Origin: Planctomycetota bacterium | Lineage (GTDB): Bacteria; Planctomycetota; Phycisphaerae; UBA1845; UTPLA1 | Direction: 5' to 3' | DNA length: 64,000 nucleotides | Assembly: GCA_016235815.1 (NCBI GenBank) | Contig: JACRIM010000034.1 | Coordinates: 87,535 to 151,534, forward strand | In this document: positions 17,587 to 26,291 of the stretch, in pieces | Position numbering within the stretch: position 1 is the first letter of the stretch | Layout: each line of letters begins with the position of its first letter | Translations under genes and position numbers: made by a program | The notes under the pieces: generated by a model | What the model was told of the DNA's origin: nothing | Seen by the model: the letters and a program-made list of their open reading frames with translations, nothing else | Database searches by the model: none

Positions 17587-18194
17587 AGAAGAAGGATCCT
17601 TTCCGCCTGGCCGTGCTGGTGTCGGGCGGCGGCACGGGTTTGCAGAATCTGATCGATCGCATTGCCGATGGACGACTGCCCGGCGTGGAGATCAGCGTGG
17701 TAATTTCATCGTGTGCAGACGCCAAGGCGGTGGAGCGGGCCGAGCGGGCGGAAATCCCGGTCGATATCGTCTCGCCGCGTGATTTCACGGATGTGGCTCG
17801 GTTCAGCGAACATGTCGCGCTCACGCTGGATGTCTACGACGTGGACTTGGTGGTGCAGGCCGGGTGGCTTTGCTATTGGCAATTGCCGGCGCGGTGGCTG
17901 GGTAAGACGATCAATATTCACCCCGCGCTCCTGCCGAAATTTGGCGGCAAGGGGTTCTATGGTCGGCATGTGCATGAGGCGGTTTTGGCGGCGGGGGAGG
18001 CCGAGTCGGGGGCCACGGTGCATTGGGTGGATAACGAATACGACCATGGAGCAATCATTCGCCAGACGCGGTGCCCGGTGGAGCCGGGGGATACGCCGGA
18101 GTCGCTTGCTTCGCGGGTTCAGGGGGCGGAGTTCACACTTTTGGCGTCGGTAATTGGGGAATTGCGTGATCGGCGGCGGTCGGGGACGTGGTAG
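17583..18194 (+). CDS. purN: Phosphoribosylglycinamide formyltransferase
   Basis: Transfers a formyl group from 10-formyltetrahydrofolate to GAR, third step of purine synthesis. 203 residues, normal size. Motifs: N-terminal LVSGGGTGLQNLID, substrate/cofactor region VVISSCADAKAVERA, catalytic NIHPALLPKFGGKGFYG (Asn and His of NIHP) and the catalytic Asp in HWVDNEYDHG. Start at the ATG with GGAGGTGA eight nt upstream, inside the end of the hydrolase gene. The linkage to a membrane hydrolase is unusual and probably only reflects operon packing. Confidence 0.95.
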   Translation: MKKKDPFRLAVLVSGGGTGLQNLIDRIADGRLPGVEISVVISSCADAKAVERAERAEIPVDIVSPRDFTDVARFSEHVALTLDVYDVDLVVQAGWLCYWQLPARWLGKTINIHPALLPKFGGKGFYGRHVHEAVLAAGEAESGATVHWVDNEYDHGAIIRQTRCPVEPGDTPESLASRVQGAEFTLLASVIGELRDRRRSGTW

Positions 18195-18306
18195 GGGCGA
18201 ATTCTCGTCGAAATTGTGTGGTTTTTCGGGCTGTCTTTTTTGATCCTTACCCGCGACGCGGATAAAATCGATGGTTTCCGCAGATCTGCACTGGAGGGTG
18301 AAGAAC

Positions 18307-19719
18307 GTGGCGTTGCTGTTTCGCGACATGACAAGTCGGATTGCGCCTATGGGCGTATTGGTCGCTGCACTGCTTGTCGCACCGCGCGATGTTCTGGCCG
18401 ATCCAGACGTGTTCACCTGCCAGGTGGGCGATGCGTTCACGACCTCCGGCTATTTCAGCTATGGGGCGGTCGGCGGCATTCACGCTTTCTCCATTCAATC
18501 GCAGTCGTGCAATCAGGGTTCGACCTATGCGAACTGGATCGAGGGAACGAATCAGCACCCGGTAATCGCACAGAACCTCTTCCGCCTGCGCAACGGGCGT
18601 TTCGAGCACATTGGGCAGGCATGGCTGAAACACGGGTTCTTCGTCGCAGGGGAGGACGGATGCACGACGTGCACCGGCGACGGCGATTACACCAAGCTTG
18701 AGCCGGGCTGTTGTGATACCTACGGCGCGTCACTAAATGGATTTCAATCGCTGCTCGGCCCAAAGTCGGAAGTGAATGCGTCGACCGGCGTGTTTCCGTA
18801 TCCGGCGTGCGGAGGGTCCTGTCCGGCGGTTGATGATGGAACGGATCGGCGGCTGCAGGTTGCCGACGCGGATCTCGACACGAACCAATCCGTCATTTAC
18901 ATCGCGGAAATTCAGTATGTCCTGCAGGACGACTGCCAGGCGAATCCGCGCACGGATTTTAATAATGCGTCATGGCGGCGGATCGGCATCACCGGATTCA
19001 AGCAGTTGTCGACGTGGCTTTCCAATACGGCCTCTGGGTTCCCCGGCATTAATGCATGGGAGACGTATGAATCGGGCGTCACGTCGGGGTTGGTGGATAT
19101 TCCCAATGACGGGCGATTCTATGTTTCCGCCAAGGCGACGGACCTCGGCGGCGGCGTGTGGCACTATGAATACGCCGTGCAGAATTTGAACTCCGACCGC
19201 TCGGGGGCATCGTTTTCGGTGCCGGTGCCGGTGGGTGCGATGGTCAGCAATGCAGGTTTTCATGATGTGGCCTATCACAGCGGCGAGCCGTACGACAACA
19301 CGGACTGGAGTCTTCCCGCCAACGGTGTGACGACGACGAATGGACTGGTGTGGGCGTCGCAGGCGTATCCGGGCGATCCGACCAATGCGAACGCCCTGCG
19401 ATGGGGGACGTTGTACAACTTCCGATTCGACCTGAACGTGCCGCCGAACTCGGGCGTAGTGACGATTGGGTTGTTCAAGCCCGGCACGCCGACGACGGCA
19501 TCGGTAGGAAGCGTCGCGCCGCGGGCTTGTGCGTGCGTGGGTGATATGAACGGCGATGGGAAGTTTGACGGGTTGGACGTGCCGGCGTTTGTCGCGGCCT
19601 ATCTCGGAGTCGCGCCAAGTGTCTGTGCAGATATTTCGCTACCGGCAGGCTCGACGCCGGATGATGCGGACTTGGCTCAGTTCGTATCGTTACTGCTTGG
19701 CACGGGCACGTGTCCGTAA
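18307..19719 (+). CDS. Secreted protein with C-terminal dockerin-like repeat
   Basis: 470 residues. GTG at 18307 is chosen because GGAGGG lies eight nt upstream; it gives a signal peptide (cleavage near VLADP). The long body (about 30-400) has many aromatic and Cys residues and no known domain that I recognise. The C-terminus has an EF-hand-like loop GDMNGDGKFDGLDVPAFVAAYLG and a weaker partner PDDADLAQFVSLLLG, the layout of planctomycete dockerin-type repeats. It shares that ending with the large protein at the left of the window. Likely surface or extracellular; function unknown. Confidence 0.85.
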   Translation: MALLFRDMTSRIAPMGVLVAALLVAPRDVLADPDVFTCQVGDAFTTSGYFSYGAVGGIHAFSIQSQSCNQGSTYANWIEGTNQHPVIAQNLFRLRNGRFEHIGQAWLKHGFFVAGEDGCTTCTGDGDYTKLEPGCCDTYGASLNGFQSLLGPKSEVNASTGVFPYPACGGSCPAVDDGTDRRLQVADADLDTNQSVIYIAEIQYVLQDDCQANPRTDFNNASWRRIGITGFKQLSTWLSNTASGFPGINAWETYESGVTSGLVDIPNDGRFYVSAKATDLGGGVWHYEYAVQNLNSDRSGASFSVPVPVGAMVSNAGFHDVAYHSGEPYDNTDWSLPANGVTTTNGLVWASQAYPGDPTNANALRWGTLYNFRFDLNVPPNSGVVTIGLFKPGTPTTASVGSVAPRACACVGDMNGDGKFDGLDVPAFVAAYLGVAPSVCADISLPAGSTPDDADLAQFVSLLLGTGTCP

Positions 19720-19754
19720 TCTCGCGACCCAATCTTCATCCGCTCTAACCGCGC

Positions 19755-21431
19755 CTATGCCTCTTGCATTGACCTTGCCGCGTCCAGGTCGGCGTCCAAA
19801 CCGGGTTGGGGGAGAAGGTACTGATGCTTGAATTGTTCGGCCGTGCGGGCGCGTTTCGCCCGGAGTTCGCGATTGCGTTCGGTGAGGCGGTTCGTTGGCA
19901 GGGTGACGACGTCGACGGGGCCAAGTCGCAACGACTTGCGTTTTGACTCGTATTCGATGTTGATCTCCCCTAAGGCCCGGTCGAGCTTCTTCGCCAAGTC
20001 TTTGGCGTCTTTCGACGCGTTCATCTCCACGTAGAGGCGGTAGAACGGGATGTCGGCCCAGCGCGGGGCGAGGACGAAATTCGTAATCGACGCTTCGTTC
20101 CCCGCCGCCGATTGCATGGCCATCACGACCTGATCTTCGGTGAGCTTCTCGCCGGCCATGGACGCTGTGTGGGCATCTCGGCTGAGAAACTCAATCATCG
20201 GCGCCTGACCCATGCGGCCCGTAACGCGGACTCGGTCGCCGAGGTCGTATCGGAAAAGACCGCTGAAGTTGGTGAGCAGCAGAAAATATTCGCCGCCTTC
20301 GGAGAGTTCGTGGCATCGAAGCACGGTTGGCTTGGCGGTGCCGTATTCGTCGGCCGGGATGAACTCGAAGAACTGACTCGTGACCGCGAGAACGCCGGAT
20401 GCCGTGCTGTCTTCCAGCGGGATTGACATGCGGCCTTCGCTGGCGATGAGGCCGATGTCTCGAGCGGGCACGTTTCCAAAAAGAGCGGGAAACTGCGAGC
20501 GATAGAGACCCATGGTGCCACCCGTCCAATGGGCGAGAAAGCCAAGTCGCCAGTAATCCTTTGGAAGCAGTCGGCCGGTACGCTGCACGATTTTCTCAAG
20601 GTTGCGGGCGCGGGCCGGGTCGGGGGACAAGCGAGGCGCCAAGGCGTTTCGTATCTGCGGCTCAACGTTCATCGTCGGATTTAGCGTGCCGTCGCGGATA
20701 TCTCGGATCAGGGCTTCGCGGTTCTCGTCTGCGTTACGTGCGAGGGCGAGCAGCGTGGCCGGGTTTGCGGTGACGAGCCATGCCACATCGTTTGGCACGG
20801 CAAGGCGCATGATGGTGTAGTACTTGGCGGTCGTGTCGGCGATTCCTGCGATCGATAACGGCGACGTGTAATACTTGCGGACGAGTTTCTTTTGAGTCGC
20901 AGCGAGCATGCCGGTGATCGCGCCGCACGGGACGCCGGAGGGCGCGGCGTGGTCATTCATGGGGCTGGTGACCTGCACGATGTGGCGGAGCAGGCATCCA
21001 TCATGGTCGAGGATCGCCTTGAGGCCCCAAATGTTCCAGCCGGCGCGGCAGTCGGCGAGGGCGCGCTGCGTAATGGGGATGTATTTGGATTGAGCGGTGG
21101 TTCCGCTGGTGAGGGCGAACATTAGGATGCGCTCGCCGGGGGAAAAGAGCGCGCGGACGACTCCACTGCGAACGCGGTCGATATAGGGGGCGAGGTCGGC
21201 GTAGGTTTGGATGGGCACGCGATCGGCGTAGTCACGGTACGTGCGCGCCGAGGAGAGGCCGTGGTTGCGGGCGTAGTCGCTGTCGGACGATGCGGAAAGG
21301 ATTTCGAAGAGGAGTCGATCTTGCGTGCGCGTGGCGCGGTCGACGGCCCTGAAGAATCGCTGCGTCGTTGTGCGCGCGTGGAGGCGGGCAACATTGGCGA
21401 GAAAGCGGTCGAGAATCGATGTAGACGACAC
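19755..21431 (-). CDS. GH3 auxin-responsive promoter family enzyme
   Basis: 558 residues, full GH3 length. Family members adenylate a carboxylate and join it to an amine, usually an amino acid. Motifs: FALTSGTTAQSKYIPIT (ATP P-loop) near 105, GLYRSQFPALF, and ATP-site NFSGLFRYDLGDRVRVTG near 390, followed by the C-terminal domain with FLSRDAHTASMAGEKLTE. Start is GTG with GGAGA nine nt upstream. In plants GH3 proteins conjugate jasmonate or auxin; bacterial members are poorly studied and substrates unknown. The neighbour downstream is a dockerin-like protein on the opposite strand; upstream is a TlpA-like gene on the same strand, 41 nt away. Confidence 0.9.
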   Translation of the reverse strand: MSSTSILDRFLANVARLHARTTTQRFFRAVDRATRTQDRLLFEILSASSDSDYARNHGLSSARTYRDYADRVPIQTYADLAPYIDRVRSGVVRALFSPGERILMFALTSGTTAQSKYIPITQRALADCRAGWNIWGLKAILDHDGCLLRHIVQVTSPMNDHAAPSGVPCGAITGMLAATQKKLVRKYYTSPLSIAGIADTTAKYYTIMRLAVPNDVAWLVTANPATLLALARNADENREALIRDIRDGTLNPTMNVEPQIRNALAPRLSPDPARARNLEKIVQRTGRLLPKDYWRLGFLAHWTGGTMGLYRSQFPALFGNVPARDIGLIASEGRMSIPLEDSTASGVLAVTSQFFEFIPADEYGTAKPTVLRCHELSEGGEYFLLLTNFSGLFRYDLGDRVRVTGRMGQAPMIEFLSRDAHTASMAGEKLTEDQVVMAMQSAAGNEASITNFVLAPRWADIPFYRLYVEMNASKDAKDLAKKLDRALGEINIEYESKRKSLRLGPVDVVTLPTNRLTERNRELRAKRARTAEQFKHQYLLPQPGLDADLDAARSMQEA

Positions 21432-21472
21432 GCGCAGTGTTCTCCATGAAAAACAGGAAGTCTGGTACTTGA

Positions 21473-22564
21473 CTATGGCGACTTGGCCGCCGTTGAAGCC
21501 ATATCCTTCGCAGACTTGTAATACTGGAGTACGCGTTTCAAGTCCGCCTGGTCATCGGCCGGAGCGGCGGCAATGGCGCGCTCTTGTGCGACGATGGCGG
21601 CGTCGATCATGCCGAGTTCGCAGTAAACCCGGGCAAGGAGCGCGAGGGCATCGGTGTCTTTTCCCTCGGTGAGTTGCTCCAGACGACGGGCGACGCGAAG
21701 CATGAGGCCGGGGTTGCGCTCGGCGAGGCTTCGCTCAAACTGAAACTCAATGACTTGTTGGAGGGCCTCGGGGTTGTCCTTCATGACCGATTCGACTTTC
21801 GCGTCGATGGCGATTATGTCCTCCATCCGGTCCAATTCGCCGAGAAAATGCCGCTTCATAAGCAGCGGCATCAGTTCGTGCGGCTTCACGGATGCCATGT
21901 CGTCGATGATCTTGAACAACTCCGTCGGGACCGGTGTTTCTCCGTTGGCGCGGTCCTTCTCGTATTGCTCTGCTGCGGAACGGGCCTTTTCCAGTAGCTC
22001 GTCGTACTTCTTCGCGGCGGCGGCGGCCGCTTTTCCTGTTTCGGTGTTGTACGTTCCCGCGACGGCCCCTTTGAGCGCGCGGGGCATGTCGGGGTCCATC
22101 GGGTGGCCGGTCCAGACAATGATGCCGGACTTGTCGACGACGAAAGCATGGGGGATGCCCTGATCCTCAAGCATCCATGCGGCGTTGGTTTTGTTTTCTT
22201 TATCCGCGCCGACGTGGTAGGGCATGTCGATCGGCTTTCCGGTCTTCGGCTTGGCGAGGAATTTCTCGATGATGGCCGGGTCTTCGCTGCTGATGCCGAT
22301 GATGGTGACGCCGGTCTTGGCGAGGTCGCGGTGGAGGTCGGCGAGGTGAGGAATGCTGAGCCGACAGGGGCCGCACCAGGTCGCCCAGAATTCGATTAGA
22401 TAGACGAATTTGCCCGCGTCCTTGTCGCCGGGGAGGGCGGCGGGGGCGGTGGTCAGCCACTTGTTGATTTGAATGGGTGGGGCCTTGTCGCCGATGGCGG
22501 GCACGGCGAGGGCGGTTGACACCAGGGTTGCGATGGCGGCAAGGGTGAAACCGGGGCGAAGCAT
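21473..22564 (-). CDS. TlpA-like periplasmic thioredoxin with C-terminal helical extension
   Basis: 363 residues. Signal peptide about 1-20, then a TlpA/ResA-type thioredoxin domain (about 27-170) with active site WCGPC at 63-67 and GIPHAFVVDKSG containing the cis-Pro region. The remaining 190 residues are helical (coiled region rich in Ala/Lys/Glu at about 180-215, then a TPR-like end, ALALLARVYCELGMIDAAIVAQERAIA). Such extended thioredoxins are common in planctomycetes. Probably a disulfide reductase in the periplasm. ATG preceded by GGAAAGG. Confidence 0.9.
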   Translation of the reverse strand: MLRPGFTLAAIATLVSTALAVPAIGDKAPPIQINKWLTTAPAALPGDKDAGKFVYLIEFWATWCGPCRLSIPHLADLHRDLAKTGVTIIGISSEDPAIIEKFLAKPKTGKPIDMPYHVGADKENKTNAAWMLEDQGIPHAFVVDKSGIIVWTGHPMDPDMPRALKGAVAGTYNTETGKAAAAAAKKYDELLEKARSAAEQYEKDRANGETPVPTELFKIIDDMASVKPHELMPLLMKRHFLGELDRMEDIIAIDAKVESVMKDNPEALQQVIEFQFERSLAERNPGLMLRVARRLEQLTEGKDTDALALLARVYCELGMIDAAIVAQERAIAAAPADDQADLKRVLQYYKSAKDMASTAAKSP

Positions 22565-22696
22565 AGGGGCCTTTCCAACGAATTATTTGCAGGTAACGGC
22601 GACGCGCAATCGCATCACTGTTGATTCAGGGATTGTCCTCGGGGTATCGTGAATCCGCAAACGAGCCAGTGAGTCGGACTTAACCGGGAGCGCGCC

Positions 22697-23413
22697 GTGG
22701 GCGATCAACAACACAACGCCACAACGGTCTCGCTGCCGGTCTATGCCGGGACGCCGCACGACTGTCCGTATCTTCCGGATCGAACGGCGAAGAATGAATT
22801 CATTGTAGCCACGTCGCTTGAGTCGGGCCTGTATCAGCAATTGATGGACGCGGGGTTTCGGCGCAGCGGCGAGATTGTGTATCGCCCCGTGTGCGACGGG
22901 TGCCGGGAGTGCGTGCCGATTCGTGTGCCGGTGGCGACGTTCCTTCCGACGCGCTCGCAGGGGCGGTCCGCGGAGAAAAATCGTGACGTCCGTGTAGAAA
23001 CCGGCGTGCCTAAATTGACGGACGAGAAGTGGCGCATCTACGAGGCCTATCAGCGCGAGCAGCATGACGGGACGATGAACTCCGGTCGTGAGGAAATGGA
23101 GGCGTTTCTGTATCGGTCGCCGACGACAACGGAGGAGTTTGTCTATTCCGTGGGGGAGAGGGTAATTGCATCCGGAATCGTGGATGCTACATCGGCGGCT
23201 TTGTCTTCCGTTTATTTCTACTTCGATCCGGCCGAGGCGAAGCGAAGCCTTGGCGTCTTCAGCGTGTTGCGGGAGATTGAGGAGTGCCGGTCTCGGGGAC
23301 TGCCGTTTTGGTATGGGGGCTACTATGTGCGGGGTTGTCGGAAAATGAGCTACAAGACTCAATACAAACCGTTTGAATTGCTGGGGGATGACGGGATTTG
23401 GCGTACGGGGTAG
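22697..23413 (+). CDS. bpt: Aspartate/glutamate leucyltransferase (N-end rule)
   Basis: Adds leucine from Leu-tRNA to proteins that start with Asp or Glu, marking them for ClpS/ClpAP. 238 residues. N-terminal Cys motif CPYLPDRTAK and VCDGCRECVPIRVPV, and the C-terminal ATE domain YFYFDPAEAKRSLGVFSVLREIE and GLPFWYGGYYVRGCRKMSYK are all present. GTG start with GGGAG six nt upstream. A possible promoter TTGATT-N18-TATCGT lies at 22621-22650. Neither aat nor clpS is in the window. Confidence 0.95.
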   Translation: MGDQQHNATTVSLPVYAGTPHDCPYLPDRTAKNEFIVATSLESGLYQQLMDAGFRRSGEIVYRPVCDGCRECVPIRVPVATFLPTRSQGRSAEKNRDVRVETGVPKLTDEKWRIYEAYQREQHDGTMNSGREEMEAFLYRSPTTTEEFVYSVGERVIASGIVDATSAALSSVYFYFDPAEAKRSLGVFSVLREIEECRSRGLPFWYGGYYVRGCRKMSYKTQYKPFELLGDDGIWRTG

Positions 23414-23458
23414 GATTCGGGTCGCACATTGGACCCGTCTTTCGCCAAGGAGCCTGTC

Positions 23459-23920
23459 ATGGAAATGCCGAAAGTCACCGAAGCGCATCGTAAGCTTGAA
23501 ATCCTGGTCGGTTCGTGGACCGGCGAAGAGCGCATCTCGCCGTCGCCGTTTGATCCGCAAGGCGGCACCGCCATTGGGCGCGTGCAGAACCGCTCGGCGC
23601 TGGATGGATTCGCGGTCGTGCAGGACTACGAGCAGGAGCGGGGCGGAAAGGTGACGTTTCGCGGCCACGGCATTTTTCGGTTTGATGCCATGCAGAACAC
23701 CTATGTCATGCATTGGTTCGATTCGATGGGCATGCCGCCGGGAGAATATCGCGGGACGTTTGACGGCAATGTGCTCGTGCTGCTGAGCACGACGCCATTC
23801 GGGCAAAGCCGGGCGACGTTCGACTTCCGCGAGAAGGGTCGATACGTGTTTAAGATGGACGTCTCGCCAGACGGTGCAAATTGGCATCCGTTCATGGAAG
23901 GTTCGTATCAGGGCAGCTAG
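23459..23920 (+). CDS. DUF1579 family protein
   Basis: 153 residues. The domain fills the protein: EAHRKLEILVGSWTGEERISPSPFDP at the N-terminus, then alternating strands (GFAVVQDYEQERGGKVTFRGHGIFRFD, NTYVMHWFDSMG, GNVLVLLSTTPFGQSRATFDF) typical of DUF1579, a lipocalin-like beta barrel of unknown function. No signal peptide. AAGGAG precedes the ATG by seven nt. It begins 45 nt after bpt and may share its transcript. Confidence 0.88.
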   Translation: MEMPKVTEAHRKLEILVGSWTGEERISPSPFDPQGGTAIGRVQNRSALDGFAVVQDYEQERGGKVTFRGHGIFRFDAMQNTYVMHWFDSMGMPPGEYRGTFDGNVLVLLSTTPFGQSRATFDFREKGRYVFKMDVSPDGANWHPFMEGSYQGS

Positions 23921-24054
23921 GAGACCGGAATTCCGGCGTTATCGGGCGGGCGGGGGCGCCACCGGACCAGGTTCACATCAAGGAACGACAACGGCGGCTC
24001 GATGAAGAGGGGAGCACCGTGCAGTGCGCGCCCACTTTTTTCGCGGAGCCGGAC

Positions 24055-24993
24055 ATGTTGCAGCACGAAACCATCGAAGCAATTATGCGTTCGGCATCCA
24101 TCCCCTCCATGCCGATGGTCGCGACCCGTTGCTATGAAATGACGCAGGACGCCGCGTGCGATTACGGCAAGCTTGTGGAATTGCTCAGCACCGACCCCGG
24201 TATTGCGGCGGATGTGTTGCGGCTTTCAAACTCCGCGTTGTTCGGTGTCACAAGGCAAGTTGCTTCGCTCCGACAGGCAATCTCCCTGCTCGGCGTGAAG
24301 CGAATCCGTGAGTTGGTGTTGGCCCGCTATCTTGTTCAGCAAATGCAGAAGGGCGACGCGGAGGTTGTTGATATTTCGTATTACTGGCGGCGATCGCTGG
24401 CCACGGCGATTCTCGCGGCCAAGTTCGCCGACACGCTGTGCCCGGCGCAGCGCGACGAGGCGTTCATCGGCGGACTGCTGGCGGACGTCGGCATTGTCGT
24501 AATGGGGCGGGCCTTGCCGGTGCAATATGCCCCGGTGGCCGAGCGATACAAGCCGAATCAACCCGAGGACTGGCTGCACAGCGAAGTCGCCCTGATGGGC
24601 GTGGCCCACGGCGAAGTGTCGGCGTTGGTGATCGAGCAGTGGGGTCTGCCGGTGTCATTGGTGGAGGCAGTGCGCTATCACCACAGTGCTGCGACGGAGA
24701 TGCCCACCAAGGGCGCCGGCGTGATCCTGGCGCGGGCCATTGGCGGTGCGCAGTTGATCGCCAAGATCCTCTCGGAAGCGACGGACGGCGCGACCGCGGT
24801 CAACGCCTGCACCATGGCCATGAACCGCGTCAACTTGAATACGAATGTGTTGATCAAATCACTCGACGGCATCGACGCCGAGATTCGCAACGTGGCGGAT
24901 CTGCTAAAGGTTGAAGTGCTCAACAGCAAGCTCTTCACGACGCTGGGCCGGCAGTTAATTGAGAATCTGCACGCGGTCGAGATGGTGGTCTAA
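24055..24993 (+). CDS. HDOD domain regulatory protein
   Basis: 312 residues, nearly all one HDOD domain, a catalytically degenerate HD fold used in signalling scaffolds. Evidence: IPSMPMVATRCYEMTQDAACDYGKLVELLSTDPGIAADVLRLSNSALFGVTRQVASLRQAISLLGVKRI at the start and GGLLADVGIVV plus WGLPVSLVEAVRYHH later, where a true HD would have metal ligands. No second output domain. The start is uncertain: ATG at 24055 has GGAG six nt upstream; a GTG at 24019 preceded by GAGGGGAG would add twelve residues. Role unknown, possibly linked to c-di-GMP or stress signalling. Confidence 0.9.
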   Translation: MLQHETIEAIMRSASIPSMPMVATRCYEMTQDAACDYGKLVELLSTDPGIAADVLRLSNSALFGVTRQVASLRQAISLLGVKRIRELVLARYLVQQMQKGDAEVVDISYYWRRSLATAILAAKFADTLCPAQRDEAFIGGLLADVGIVVMGRALPVQYAPVAERYKPNQPEDWLHSEVALMGVAHGEVSALVIEQWGLPVSLVEAVRYHHSAATEMPTKGAGVILARAIGGAQLIAKILSEATDGATAVNACTMAMNRVNLNTNVLIKSLDGIDAEIRNVADLLKVEVLNSKLFTTLGRQLIENLHAVEMVV

Positions 24994-25016
24994 CGCAGTG
25001 TTGATGTGCCGAAGGG

Positions 25017-25289
25017 CTACTCTTTGATCGTGCGGCGGTTTGACAGTCGCTCATCACACGGCACCGCGTTTTCATTTCCAATCCACTGATCCCACTTGGA
25101 ATGATCGGCGATGTCCACGCCCTCGGCGCGGGCCTGGCGCTGGAGGTAATTTTGCAATTCCATGAGAAAGTCTGTGTCCATCAGCTCGCGGTGGTCGCCG
25201 AGGTGCTGGTGCAGGATGCGATAAACGAGTTTCAGTTCGTCGCGATCCAGCGCGGCAATCACGGCGTCGGCACGTTCTTCAAAGCTCAT
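25017..25289 (-). CDS. Small helical hypothetical protein
   Basis: 90 residues starting MSFEERADAVIAALDRDELKLVY; AGGAG lies nine nt upstream. Charged and helical (ILHQHLGDHRELMDTDFLMELQNYLQRQARAEGVDI), ending in a Trp-containing tail (HSKWDQWIG). No known family. It follows the RmlD-like gene by 59 nt on the same strand and converges on the HDOD gene. Confidence 0.68.
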   Translation of the reverse strand: MSFEERADAVIAALDRDELKLVYRILHQHLGDHRELMDTDFLMELQNYLQRQARAEGVDIADHSKWDQWIGNENAVPCDERLSNRRTIKE

Positions 25290-25348
25290 GGGCATTTGCT
25301 CCTGCATACATCATAGCGGCTGAACGGAAAATCAGCCCTGCGGACCGG

Positions 25349-26242
25349 TCAGTTCTTGATAATCATCGCCATCGCGTCGGACATGGGTCGGCCCGGGCCT
25401 CGGCCAAACGTTGCCGCGAATTGGTCCGAACACAGGCTTACGTCGGAAGGGCGCGGTTCCGAAAACGCGATTTCCCACTGGCGCGTCGGAATGAGCAGTG
25501 ATTCCTCGCAGTGCAGGGCCGTTGCCATGATCCGTCCCATGTCGAGGCGGGAGAGCCGTTGCGGCCCTGCAACGTGCATAAGACCGGCGAATGCGGTTTG
25601 GGCGATCGTGATGACCGCTTCAGCGGCGTCGTCGAGCCAGAGAGGCGAGCGGAACTCGTCTTCGAAGAGTCGAAGTGGTTGCCCGTCGCGAAGGGTCTGG
25701 AGTTGATTGCGAAACGTGGTCGCGCGAATCACATCGGGCAAGCCATACATGAGCGGGAGTCGGGCGACGGCGCCGCCGGGGTATGCGAGGACGAGGCGTT
25801 CACCATCGAGTTTGGATTGGCCATAGACGGACAGCGGCAACGGCGCGTCGGTTTCCCGGTAGTGGCCGGCCTTGCCGTCGAAGACGAGGTCGGTGGAGAT
25901 GTACACAAGCCGCGAGCCTGACTGGGATGCGAGTTGAACGAGGTGTGCCGTAGCGTCGACATTGACCTTGCGGGCGCAACCGGGATTCTCAAAGGCGGAC
26001 TGGACGTTGGTCACAGCGGCGGCGTGAACGATGTGCGTGGATTGCAACGCGCTAAGGACGTTGGACAAACTGTCGCGGTCGGTCAGGTCGCATCGGATCG
26101 TCATCCCGACGAGCGGCGCGGGCCCGGTGGGGGAGATCAAGCCCGTTGCCGAGTGGCCGGCACGTGTTAGCGTGCGAAGGAGGACGCTGCCGAGTTGTCC
26201 ACCCGCGCCGGTGATGAGCCATCGCTGATTGTCTTTGTGCAT
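25349..26242 (-). CDS. RmlD-like NAD(P)-dependent sugar/SDR reductase
   Basis: 297 residues, extended-SDR fold. Cofactor site TGAGGQLG at 11-18, the strand with STDLVFDG near 117-123, and catalytic Tyr140-x3-Lys144 (YGQSK) are present. The layout matches RmlD substrate-binding proteins (dTDP-4-dehydrorhamnose reductase), which finish dTDP-rhamnose, but no rmlABC genes are here, and similar proteins include the MAT2B-like group, so the exact substrate is open. Confidence 0.85.
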   Translation of the reverse strand: MHKDNQRWLITGAGGQLGSVLLRTLTRAGHSATGLISPTGPAPLVGMTIRCDLTDRDSLSNVLSALQSTHIVHAAAVTNVQSAFENPGCARKVNVDATAHLVQLASQSGSRLVYISTDLVFDGKAGHYRETDAPLPLSVYGQSKLDGERLVLAYPGGAVARLPLMYGLPDVIRATTFRNQLQTLRDGQPLRLFEDEFRSPLWLDDAAEAVITIAQTAFAGLMHVAGPQRLSRLDMGRIMATALHCEESLLIPTRQWEIAFSEPRPSDVSLCSDQFAATFGRGPGRPMSDAMAMIIKN

Positions 26243-26291
26243 GAATGGGCGCCTGCATGACGACTCGTGGGTTTTGCGGCATCATGGCGGG

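Noticed and set aside
22583..23887. Long minus-strand frame opposite bpt and the DUF1579 gene
   Set aside because: Both plus-strand genes have full family motifs and Shine-Dalgarno sites; the minus product is Arg/His-rich with no domain.
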